Source: Gudongella sp034006985
GTDB taxonomy: Bacteria; Bacillota; Clostridia; Tissierellales; Tissierellaceae
Assembly (NCBI GenBank): GCA_034006985.1
Contig: JAVERT010000034.1
Location: 1-18,640, forward strand
Direction of reading: 5' to 3'
DNA: 18,640 nt
Position numbers and translations under genes: made by a program
Notes under the pieces: model-generated
What the model saw: the letters and a program-made list of their open reading frames with translations, nothing else
Told to the model about the DNA's origin: nothing
The model's database searches: none
Shown: positions 13,499-18,640 of the stretch, in pieces
How positions within the stretch are numbered: position 1 is the first letter of the stretch
Layout: each line of letters opens with the position of its first letter

Positions 13499-14881
13499 TA
13501 AGTACAGTCTCTGCGGAGGCGTTGCGCTCAATTCGGCGAAAGCTCCCGACCCCGAATCCACTATGTCGTCATGGGAGCCGAGTGGGAATTCGCGGAACTC
13601 CTCCACTAACTCGCGGTTCCAACTCGCGCGTACCATGGAGACCAGCCCGTTCTCGATGGCCGCCGCGAACGGCCCTGCCCGGAGCTCCTTGGATCCTGTC
13701 ACCCTGTCCCCGCGGAAGTCGAATCCTGGCAGGATGACCCTTGCGTACAGGTCGATGATGTCCACTCCGGACGAGCCCGGTTCCTGCTCCATGCGGATCT
13801 TCGTGGCGGGCCCGTCCAAGGATGCCGTGGAGCGCACCGATGCCTGCACCTCCGCCGGAGAGTACTGCACATGAACAAGGTCTTCGATGCAGTACCTGCC
13901 GTCCTTCTCCGCGAGCAGGAATCCGGAAGTGTAGTCCCCTCCTCCCGATGTCGCCGCCTTGTCCCAATAGCGGCACCTCTGCGCCTCACGTGGGAACGGA
14001 TGGTCTGTGAGCTGTATCCTATCCACCTTGAACATCCCACCCTCCAGAGGGGTCGGACGGCCTTGATAGAGGGCCTCGAACACGCGGGATCCCATCGCCG
14101 CCTTCTTCCTCTGGAGGTCGTCTATCGTGAACCTCTCGGGCCACAGCGCACGCCCTTCATCGTCTATGGCGGGGAGATTGAGCACCTGCCAACTGTCCCC
14201 GTCGTCGTTGAGGATGCGCCCTGCGAGGTCGTCGTAATGCCACCTGGTCATGATGAGGATGATCTTCCCTCCCGGGGAGAGACGCGTAGAGGCCACCGAT
14301 GTGAACCAGTCGTAGGTCTTGTCCCGGATGGTGATGCTCTCGGCCTCCTCCATGCCCTTCACGGGGTCGTCGATGATGACCAGGTCACCTCCGGAGCCCG
14401 TCAGTCCTGCACCCACACCTGCGGCGATGAGCGAGGGTCTCCCGTTCCTCTTGCCAGCGAGTTGGAACTCGTCCACGGCATCGACGGAGAATACCTGACG
14501 AGGCCAGATCCTGCGGTGCACATCGTTGTCGAACCTGAATCTGCATGCTCTGGACATCTTACGCGCCTGCGACTGGTTGTAGGATGCTATGATGACCTCT
14601 CCCTGCGGATGATTGGACAGCCACCATGCCGGGAGGCATTCGCTCCCGATCGTGGACTTCATATGCCTCGGAGGCATAGATATTATGAGGCCCCTCTTTT
14701 CCTCCTGATCGAGGAAGTTCTCGATGGTCTCGCAGATCAGATGGATGTGCTCTCCGTCCTTGTAAGTCGGATTGCAGAGGACGGTCTCTGCAACGTAATC
14801 GTATAGGTGGTGCTTCGCGCTTGCGAGGCGCACAATCTCGGCCTTGAGGACGGCCTTCACTTCGGAGGACCGGGCAGTCAT
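13493..14881 (-). CDS. Terminase large subunit (ATPase and nuclease)
   Basis: This 462-residue DNA-packaging motor cuts concatemers and pumps DNA into the head. The ATPase domain shows a Walker A-type loop PPRHMKS (70-76), Walker B DLVIIDD (166-172) and the coupling motif MTRWHYDDLAGR (211-222). The RNase H-like nuclease domain begins at RYWDKAAT with catalytic-type D307, followed by strands YTSGFLLAEKDGRYCIEDL and later acidic residues. Domain order and length are typical of TerL. It follows the small subunit by seven bases with no clear ribosome-binding site, so it is probably translated by coupling. It places the virus in the HK97-type tailed lineage. Confidence 0.96.
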   Translation of the reverse strand: MTARSSEVKAVLKAEIVRLASAKHHLYDYVAETVLCNPTYKDGEHIHLICETIENFLDQEEKRGLIISMPPRHMKSTIGSECLPAWWLSNHPQGEVIIASYNQSQARKMSRACRFRFDNDVHRRIWPRQVFSVDAVDEFQLAGKRNGRPSLIAAGVGAGLTGSGGDLVIIDDPVKGMEEAESITIRDKTYDWFTSVASTRLSPGGKIILIMTRWHYDDLAGRILNDDGDSWQVLNLPAIDDEGRALWPERFTIDDLQRKKAAMGSRVFEALYQGRPTPLEGGMFKVDRIQLTDHPFPREAQRCRYWDKAATSGGGDYTSGFLLAEKDGRYCIEDLVHVQYSPAEVQASVRSTASLDGPATKIRMEQEPGSSGVDIIDLYARVILPGFDFRGDRVTGSKELRAGPFAAAIENGLVSMVRASWNRELVEEFREFPLGSHDDIVDSGSGAFAELSATPPQRLYLF

Positions 14882-14888
14882 GGTATCA

Positions 14889-15437
14889 TCAGAGTTTCTT
14901 GGCGAGGAGCAGCATATCGTCCAAGGTCATGCTGCGGACATTGTCCTCGGTCACGCTATCAACGGTATCGTCCGCTCCGGGCATTGTTCCCTTGTCGAGA
15001 CCGCACCACTTCGCAAGGTCACGGAGTGCCGATTGAATGAGCTTCTGATGTTGCACCATCTCCCACTTGGATTGAGGGTCAACCTCTGCACGGGCCTTCG
15101 CTTCCTCGTAGAGCTTGAGCTCCGAGACGAGCTGTGCCGTCATGGTCGAAGCAATGGCCTGCCTGCCGATGATGTGCAATGGCGTATCATAGACGACCGC
15201 GACACGCTGTGCGACAGATTGCGACACTGTCGCGGAGGGTGCTGTCTCCTTATCGCGGGTGCGCGCGGGAGTGGGAGATTTGGAGACTTTCGCGACACCT
15301 TGAGAGCTGTCGCGCATGCTCTTCTGCACCCTGTGCACCGCATCCTTGGACGCTCCTACTCGCTTCGCAATCTCTCTCACCGACATGCTGCCTGTGAGAT
15401 CGATTATCTCCTGACGCTGTGCCTCACTGATGGCCAT
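14889..15437 (-). CDS. Terminase small subunit (HTH)
   Basis: This 182-residue protein carries a helix-turn-helix near the N-terminus (AQRQEIIDLTGSMSVREIAK, then VGASKDAVHRV), a basic Ser/Thr/Pro linker (about residues 43-70) and a helical C-terminal half (MTAQLVSELKLYEEAKARAE and HQKLIQSALRDLAKW). This layout is that of a small terminase that recognises the packaging site and oligomerises. Position directly before the large subunit supports the call. The ATG at 15437 overlaps the previous stop as TGATG. Confidence 0.85.
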   Translation of the reverse strand: MAISEAQRQEIIDLTGSMSVREIAKRVGASKDAVHRVQKSMRDSSQGVAKVSKSPTPARTRDKETAPSATVSQSVAQRVAVVYDTPLHIIGRQAIASTMTAQLVSELKLYEEAKARAEVDPQSKWEMVQHQKLIQSALRDLAKWCGLDKGTMPGADDTVDSVTEDNVRSMTLDDMLLLAKKL

Positions 15438-15925
15438 CAGTCATCCTCCGATAGGACGCTGATGTCGAATCCCGATGCAATGTACCTCTTCGTTCTCTCA
15501 CGGCTGATGCTGTTCCCCAAATGTGTGTAGATGCGCTCGATCTCCCTGTCGGAGAACTCGCGATCGAAGAACGTCTCCAATCCTCCCCTCATGTAACTAC
15601 GCGATTTCGATGTCCCGCCCTTGTATGCGGGCCTGGAGAACCATTCCAGGACCTTGCACTCCACCTCTGAGCTGTCTGCGCACGAGTCTAAGCTGAAATA
15701 GTTGTCGAACTGGGTGCAGAACTCCCCGCTCTCATTGATGGTACTCTGGGGATATGCGACCATCAGCCTCTTGATCATCTCGAACGATACAGTCAACTGC
15801 TTCACCTCCCGATGTGCCGGAGGTATCCTCTCCCTCTCGTCCTCTATCGCCTTCTCTTTCTCCGGTGTCTTTCCGTGCTCCGGTCTCACGATCTTCGATA
15901 ACTTCTTTCCCGAATTGATACTCAT
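15437..15925 (-). CDS. Hypothetical protein upstream of terminase
   Basis: The product is 162 residues from ATG 15925, chosen because it overlaps the preceding stop (ATGA) and has AAGGAGGGAAAG upstream; an open frame extends nine codons further. The first 45 residues are charged and probably disordered (KTPEKEKAIEDERERIPPAH). The rest is predicted mainly helical, with LTVSFEMIKRLMVAYPQST and FFDREFSDREIERIYTHLG. The C-terminus is acidic (LSEDD). I do not recognise a family. The location between regulatory genes and terminase suggests a role in packaging or late control, but nothing in the sequence proves it. Confidence 0.75.
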   Translation of the reverse strand: MSINSGKKLSKIVRPEHGKTPEKEKAIEDERERIPPAHREVKQLTVSFEMIKRLMVAYPQSTINESGEFCTQFDNYFSLDSCADSSEVECKVLEWFSRPAYKGGTSKSRSYMRGGLETFFDREFSDREIERIYTHLGNSISRERTKRYIASGFDISVLSEDD

Positions 15926-16338
15926 CTCTTTCCCTCCTTCTCTGTGCTCCACAGCTTGGTCTGCAGCCTGCCGTCGGTCTTCCTCCTCTTAGAGGGGACA
16001 TCGGAAGGGATGAACGGCCTGGAGGAGTTGGCCTGCTCCAGGCTGTCGGCGATGCGCTTTAGGTGGTAGATCAGCATTCCGTTCTGCCGGATGATGACCG
16101 TGCCCTCTGCTGACGTGAACCGCTCCGGGACGAAAAGCAACCTCTTCATCCCGTGCGGGGTCTGCACCTCCAGACCGATGAGCTCACCGGTGTCGAGGAG
16201 CTCGCGGATCTTCTTCTGGATGGTCGGCGGTGCTGCGATCTTCATCTGGAGGAAATCCTTGTAGCAGATCTCGGTATTCGAGTCGTTCGCATCCCTGACC
16301 ACATCCATGATCTTCTGACTGACGGCATCCATTGGCAT
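15922..16338 (-). CDS. Probable winged-helix DNA-binding protein
   Basis: The product is 138 residues. The N-terminal 65 residues fit a winged helix: helix 1 AVSQKIMDVVRDAND, helix 2 ICYKDFLQMKIA, recognition-type helix APPTIQKKIRELLDTGEL and a wing GLEVQTPHGMKRLLFVP. A helical segment (LIYHLKRIADSLEQAN) and a basic tail (SKRRKTDGRLQTK) follow. It could regulate early or late viral transcription. The ATG at 16338 overlaps the PCNA stop as TGATG; a GTG one codon upstream is possible. The next gene overlaps its stop by ATGA. Confidence 0.75.
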   Translation of the reverse strand: MPMDAVSQKIMDVVRDANDSNTEICYKDFLQMKIAAPPTIQKKIRELLDTGELIGLEVQTPHGMKRLLFVPERFTSAEGTVIIRQNGMLIYHLKRIADSLEQANSSRPFIPSDVPSKRRKTDGRLQTKLWSTEKEGKR

Positions 16339-17057
16339 CACACCGATTCTATCTTGGGCGCGACGAATATGTAGAACCTCGCGCAGTCGTAATCAAATGA
16401 CAGGCGGAGTGGGGCATCGTCGCATAGGCTGATCGAGACCGGCCCCTCCGCGTGGATGTGGCGGAAGATGTCGGAGACGATCTCCGAAGAGTAGAACGAC
16501 CGATGCTTAGTGCAGACGTCCGTGTCGATGTAGATCTCGGCCGTCTCGCTCTCCGTGGCGCATCCGATGGACAGTCTGCCGCCTTCTAGGGTGCACGACA
16601 TGCTGTCGCTGATCCTGTCGAATCCGCAGGCCTTCTTCAGGTCCGCGGGGTCGGCCTTGATCTCCGTGCACGGCCGGAACCGGATATCCCTGGAGGTCCT
16701 CACCGCATCCAATGTGCGCATGGTGCGCCTCCCTGTGCCGTTCTCGATGCTCACCTGACGGGTCGCCTCTGAATAGGAGATCTCCACCTCGTCCGGCCCG
16801 AAGGCCTTCAGTCCGGCGGTGAGCTGGTCTATGTTGAGCGTGACGGATATGTCCCTGCCGACACTCCATTCGCCGATGATCCCCGACCTGGAGATGTCTG
16901 CGGACATCCTGCAGAGTGCGCTCTCGCTGTCGTCCGCGATGCTGACCTCTGCCATGCTCTCGGTGAGATTGAATGTCACCTCCGCACCCTTGCCAGCTAC
17001 TCCGACGATTGGGTCGATTATCTTCAGCAATCCGTCCGCCTTGGCCGTGAATGTCAT
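16338..17057 (-). CDS. PCNA-type DNA polymerase sliding clamp
   Basis: This 239-residue protein has the layout of archaeal PCNA, a ring clamp that tethers polymerase, ligase and nucleases to DNA. Seen: N-terminal MTFTAKADGLLKIIDPIVGV, the strand-helix pattern SVTLNIDQLTAGLKAFGPDE, the inter-domain region around GRRTMRTLDAVRT, the second-domain start TEIKADPADLKKACGF, and the diagnostic C-terminus PLRLSFDYDC...YIFVAPKIESV. Length is slightly below the usual 245-250. I chose ATG 17057 because GGGAGGTG lies at correct distance and the extra upstream codons encode unrelated basic residues belonging to the overlapping micro-ORF. Neighbours are small regulatory genes; polymerase and clamp loader are not in the window and may be the host's. 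A viral clamp can redirect the host replisome. Confidence 0.9.
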   Translation of the reverse strand: MTFTAKADGLLKIIDPIVGVAGKGAEVTFNLTESMAEVSIADDSESALCRMSADISRSGIIGEWSVGRDISVTLNIDQLTAGLKAFGPDEVEISYSEATRQVSIENGTGRRTMRTLDAVRTSRDIRFRPCTEIKADPADLKKACGFDRISDSMSCTLEGGRLSIGCATESETAEIYIDTDVCTKHRSFYSSEIVSDIFRHIHAEGPVSISLCDDAPLRLSFDYDCARFYIFVAPKIESV

Positions 17058-17137
17058 TCCGGCACCTCCCTGTCCTCTATCATGTCTCCTTTCCTCCTTG
17101 CCCCGATGTACCAACGGGAAAGGTCGCTCTGCGTCAT
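17054..17137 (-). CDS. 27-residue micro-ORF with a PIP-box, directly upstream of PCNA
   Basis: The ATG at 17137 overlaps the previous stop (ATGA) and its TGA at 17054-17056 overlaps the PCNA start (ATGA), so the frame is embedded in the gene cascade with no spare base. The peptide starts MTQSDLSRWYIGARRKGDM. QSDLSRWY fits the PCNA-interacting motif Qxxhxxaa exactly (Q, then L at position 4, aromatic W and Y at 7 and 8), and the basic RRK stretch behind it is a layout also seen in the high-affinity human p21 peptide. The inferred role is a small ligand, inhibitor or assembly tag of the viral or host clamp. It is too short for homology evidence; coding status rests on overlaps and motif. Confidence 0.6.
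   Translation of the reverse strand: MTQSDLSRWYIGARRKGDMIEDREVPE
17063..17070 (-). promoter_or_regulatory. Ribosome-binding site GGGAGGTG for PCNA
   Basis: The minus strand reads GGGAGGTG five bases before ATG 17057. It lies inside the micro-ORF and decides the PCNA start over the longer open frame. Confidence 0.7.
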
Positions 17138-17277
17138 ATCCGAGACCTTAGGCCCTGTAGTGCACAGCACCCCTCCTCGCATTCATCCTCATCTTCCTCC
17201 GGCCCCTTGGCATCGTCCAGAAGGACAGAGATCCCGCCCCATGCGCCCTGACGCTCCATCTCGAACTGTTCAGGCAT
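17134..17277 (-). CDS. Small acidic cysteine-containing protein
   Basis: This is a 47-residue frame from ATG 17277, with GGAGG nine bases upstream and an eight-base overlap with the preceding gene. An ATG at 17286 would add three residues. The product has an N-terminal MPEQFEMERQGAWGGISVLL and a strongly acidic centre (PEEDEDECEEGCC). Its stop overlaps the PIP micro-ORF by ATGA. No family is recognised. It is supported only by its place in the overlapping cascade. Confidence 0.55.
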   Translation of the reverse strand: MPEQFEMERQGAWGGISVLLDDAKGPEEDEDECEEGCCALQGLRSRI

Positions 17278-17437
17278 CAGGCTCATCCTCCTGCACCTCG
17301 ATAGAGAAGAATGGGCATCTCGCGGTGTTCGATATCCGGGTCTGCGTCCTCTTAGTGCATACCCCATGAGGATTGAACTTGCATCTGCGGTCGCAGTAGA
17401 CGGGGTCGGGCATGAACGGGCCTCCGATGATGTTCAT
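17270..17437 (-). CDS. Small cysteine-rich protein, possible zinc-binding
   Basis: This is a 55-residue protein from ATG 17437, which overlaps the previous stop as TGATG. Four cysteines in the pattern CDRRC, GVC, RCPFF (about residues 14, 18, 26 and 41) could hold one zinc ion, and the acidic tail (EVQEDEPDA) resembles that of its neighbour. Its likely role is a small protein- or nucleic-acid-binding factor of the early region; no family is recognised. Confidence 0.65.
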   Translation of the reverse strand: MNIIGGPFMPDPVYCDRRCKFNPHGVCTKRTQTRISNTARCPFFSIEVQEDEPDA

Positions 17438-17637
17438 CAGACCACCGCCCATGCGTTGATGCCGCATCTCTCGATCTTACCCTTCTTCTTCAGCGCGTTG
17501 CATCTGGTGGCGACCTCGCCGACCACGGAGGATCTGTCCATCCGGCATTGTGGGCCGATGATGTCCGTGATCTCCTGAACCGTGACGGGATGTCCTGCGG
17601 AACGGATCGCTTTGAGAACAGCGGTCTGCGATACCAT
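17437..17637 (-). CDS. Small winged-helix-like DNA-binding protein
   Basis: This is a 66-residue protein from ATG 17637 (TGATG overlap with the previous stop). The pattern SQTAVLKAIRSAGHPVTVQE, then ITDIIG, SSVVGEVATRCNALKKKGKI and ERCGINAW gives helix, helix, recognition helix and a short wing, as in MarR/DprA-like small regulators. It is probably a transcription factor acting on early viral genes. The longer open frame upstream encodes cysteine-gene sequence in another phase and was not used. Confidence 0.75.
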   Translation of the reverse strand: MVSQTAVLKAIRSAGHPVTVQEITDIIGPQCRMDRSSVVGEVATRCNALKKKGKIERCGINAWAVV

Positions 17638-17894
17638 CAGTCCCACCCCCAGCATCCACAGTAGTAGCTGTCCAGCGGTTCGTCCGGACATGACTTAAAG
17701 AATGGGAGATCGACGTTGCTAGATGCGGTCTTCTTGCAGTCCGTGCACCTGGCCATGCGCCCCTCCGGGATCCCGGTGAAAGTATCGTCGACGGTGAAGC
17801 ACCCACACATCACGCATGCAGGTCTTGTGGTTCCGTCGCGGAGCCTTTCAGTGGAGTTGGATGTGTGGCCACAGGCCATCATGACCTTCGTCAC
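17637..17894 (-). CDS. Cysteine-rich zinc-ribbon-like protein
   Basis: This is an 85-residue protein from GTG 17894 (GTGA overlap with the previous stop); ATG 17882 (MMACGH) is the alternative. Cysteines and histidine occur as MACGH, CVMCGC, CTDCKK, SCPDE and YYCGCWGW, enough for two zinc sites. Paired CxxC knuckles 22-24 residues apart look like a zinc ribbon. It could bind DNA or a transcription-machinery protein; no specific family is recognised. Confidence 0.7.
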   Translation of the reverse strand: MTKVMMACGHTSNSTERLRDGTTRPACVMCGCFTVDDTFTGIPEGRMARCTDCKKTASSNVDLPFFKSCPDEPLDSYYCGCWGWD

Positions 17895-18088
17895 AGTCTC
17901 ACCTCACCGGTGAGACTCTTCTGGACCTCCTTCTTTCTTTCTGCGCATCCCTTCTTCTTGATGTAGCGGAAGATCGCCTTGCGCACGAACTCCGACGTGT
18001 TCTCGGTGCCGACCTTGGCCATGCACTCCCTCATCTTGGCGAGCTCCTCGGAGCTCATGCGGAATGAGATCTGCCTGCCTTCGATCAT
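17891..18088 (-). CDS. Ribbon-helix-helix (CopG/Arc-type) transcriptional regulator
   Basis: This 65-residue protein opens with the beta strand RQISFRMSSEELAKMRECM, continues with the turn GTENTSEFVRKAIFRYIKKK, and ends basic. This is the standard RHH arrangement of DNA-contacting strand, helix A, turn and helix B. As a dimer it would repress or activate viral promoters. The ATG at 18088 overlaps the previous stop by ATGA. The TGATTA motifs upstream of the structural units are candidate operators for this or the neighbouring regulators. Confidence 0.85.
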   Translation of the reverse strand: MIEGRQISFRMSSEELAKMRECMAKVGTENTSEFVRKAIFRYIKKKGCAERKKEVQKSLTGEVRL

Positions 18089-18291
18089 TCAGACACCTCC
18101 GCGAGATGATATTCGTAGGTGAATCCTCTCTGATGACTTTCCCTTCTGATCAGGATCCCTTTGTCCGCCATCTTCTTCAGGATGGTCGTGGTACTCGCGG
18201 AGTTGAAGAGATGGAGCTTGCGGTGTACCTGACGGGAGGTGAACCATCCCGCAGTCCGTGCGTACTCGATGATGCGTGACTCGATGGTCAT
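18085..18291 (-). CDS. Small winged-helix DNA-binding protein
   Basis: This 68-residue protein runs from ATG 18291, which overlaps the previous stop as ATGA; an open frame runs 48 codons further upstream but encodes the neighbour in another phase. The sequence ESRIIEYARTAGWFTSRQVH, KLHLFNSASTTTILKKMADK and ILIRRESHQRGFTYEYHL is a textbook winged helix with the wing at the C-terminus. It is probably a regulator of the early operon. Confidence 0.8.
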   Translation of the reverse strand: MTIESRIIEYARTAGWFTSRQVHRKLHLFNSASTTTILKKMADKGILIRRESHQRGFTYEYHLAEVSE

Positions 18292-18488
18292 GCATTCACC
18301 TCCGCACCGCAGTTGGGGCAATGCCGGAGGATGAGCTTCCTCTCGGCGATGACGATCCACGCGACCGTCGACTTCTGCGACTTGCCGGGACGTACGGCCC
18401 CGAGAGAGACCAGGGTGTGCATCACGGCACAGCACGGCTCTACCGTCTTGTCGGTGACGACGAGACGTCCGTCGTATGTGGCGGTCAT
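18288..18488 (-). CDS. Small protein with a C-terminal CPNCG knuckle
   Basis: This is a 66-residue protein from ATG 18488 behind GGAGGGGAGGG, a strong ribosome-binding site. The C-terminus HCPNCGAEVNA is one zinc knuckle; Cys19-Cys20 (EPCCAVMH) may complete the site. The middle, SLGAVRPGKSQKSTVAWIVI, is basic then hydrophobic. No family is recognised, though short CPNCG proteins are frequent in viral early regions. Its stop overlaps the next ATG. Confidence 0.7.
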   Translation of the reverse strand: MTATYDGRLVVTDKTVEPCCAVMHTLVSLGAVRPGKSQKSTVAWIVIAERKLILRHCPNCGAEVNA

Positions 18489-18541
18489 ACCCTCCCCTCC
18501 ATGTGGGCGTAGTCTTTGACCTTCGTGACGAAATCAGACAT
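18485..18541 (-). CDS. Possible 18-residue micro-ORF
   Basis: The frame ATG 18541 to TGA 18485 encodes MSDFVTKVKDYAHMEGRV. It overlaps the gene on its right by eight bases and the next gene by ATGA. It may simply be a translational bridge that carries ribosomes to the strong site for the next gene. Coding status is uncertain. Confidence 0.35.
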   Translation of the reverse strand: MSDFVTKVKDYAHMEGRV

Positions 18542-18640
18542 AGACCGTCCCCCTTGACATGATGCTGTGGCTGTCACCGTCGAGGAAGACCTCGCGGTCG
18601 GGGTGCTCTGCCTGGATCCTCTCCACCTCGCGCAGGACCT
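18534..18640 (-). CDS. C-terminal end of an unidentified gene, partial (start beyond window)
   Basis: The frame is open from the right edge to TGA 18534-18536 and gives 34 residues including REVERIQAEHPDREVFLDGD and SHSIMSRGTVYV. Charged helix followed by short strands; no family can be assigned from this fragment. It continues the gene cascade into the next region. Confidence 0.6.
   Translation of the reverse strand, partial: VLREVERIQAEHPDREVFLDGDSHSIMSRGTVYV

Noticed and set aside
13871..14806. Plus-strand open frame of 311 codons opposite terminase
   Set aside because: Antisense to TerL, whose motifs are intact; no ribosome-binding site and no family pattern.
1..18640. tRNA genes, integrase, attachment sites, insertion sequences
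   Set aside because: No cloverleaf-like segment, recombinase motif or terminal repeats were recognised by eye; no claim is made about the flanks.

Overview
The window looks like part of a head-and-tail type virus or provirus of an archaeon. All 24 supported genes lie on the minus strand, so transcription runs from right to left. Head genes of the HK97 type (both terminase subunits, portal, SPP1 gp7-like protein, prohead protease, major capsid protein) identify a caudovirus lineage. A PCNA-type sliding clamp, archaeal Shine-Dalgarno sequences (GAGGTGAT, AAGGAGGT) and TATA-like boxes point to an archaeal host. The surface protein with Listeria-Bacteroides (Flg_new) repeats and the absence of TAG stops among 25 readable stop codons would fit Methanomassiliicoccales gut methanogens. 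That taxonomic step is inference.

Layout, in transcription order (right to left). (1) 18640-15437: a tight cascade of small genes, most joined by ATGA or TGATG overlaps. They encode cysteine-rich proteins, winged-helix or ribbon-helix-helix DNA-binding proteins, a 27-residue micro-ORF carrying a perfect PIP-box, and then PCNA. (2) 15437-13493: terminase small and large subunits. (3) 13450-9011: portal, minor head protein, prohead protease, major capsid protein and a small beta-rich virion protein. (4) 8947-3216: two large fibre proteins, translationally coupled. (5) 3348-1411: a diversity-generating retroelement (DGR), made of a variable repeat at the 3' end of the second fibre gene, a hairpin over its stop codon, a template repeat, a reverse transcriptase and a coupled small gene. 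(6) 1348-1: a membrane-anchored Flg_new-repeat protein coupled to a multi-pass membrane protein that runs off the edge.

How it fits together: the DGR reverse transcriptase would copy the template repeat with errors at adenines and write the product into the C-type-lectin-like tip of the fibre, changing host-receptor specificity. Fifteen of the 16 base substitutions between the repeats fall on template adenines. The early genes would regulate and replicate; the clamp and the adjacent PIP-box peptide suggest that the virus manipulates the archaeal replisome.

Four of the intergenic gaps share a 15-base motif, TTTATNNTGATTAYA (one copy is weaker in its first half), which probably marks the promoters of four transcription units. 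The only gene-free stretch above 300 bases is 2841-3215, which holds the DGR template repeat and hairpins. No tail tube, tape-measure, integrase, tRNA or CRISPR array was seen.
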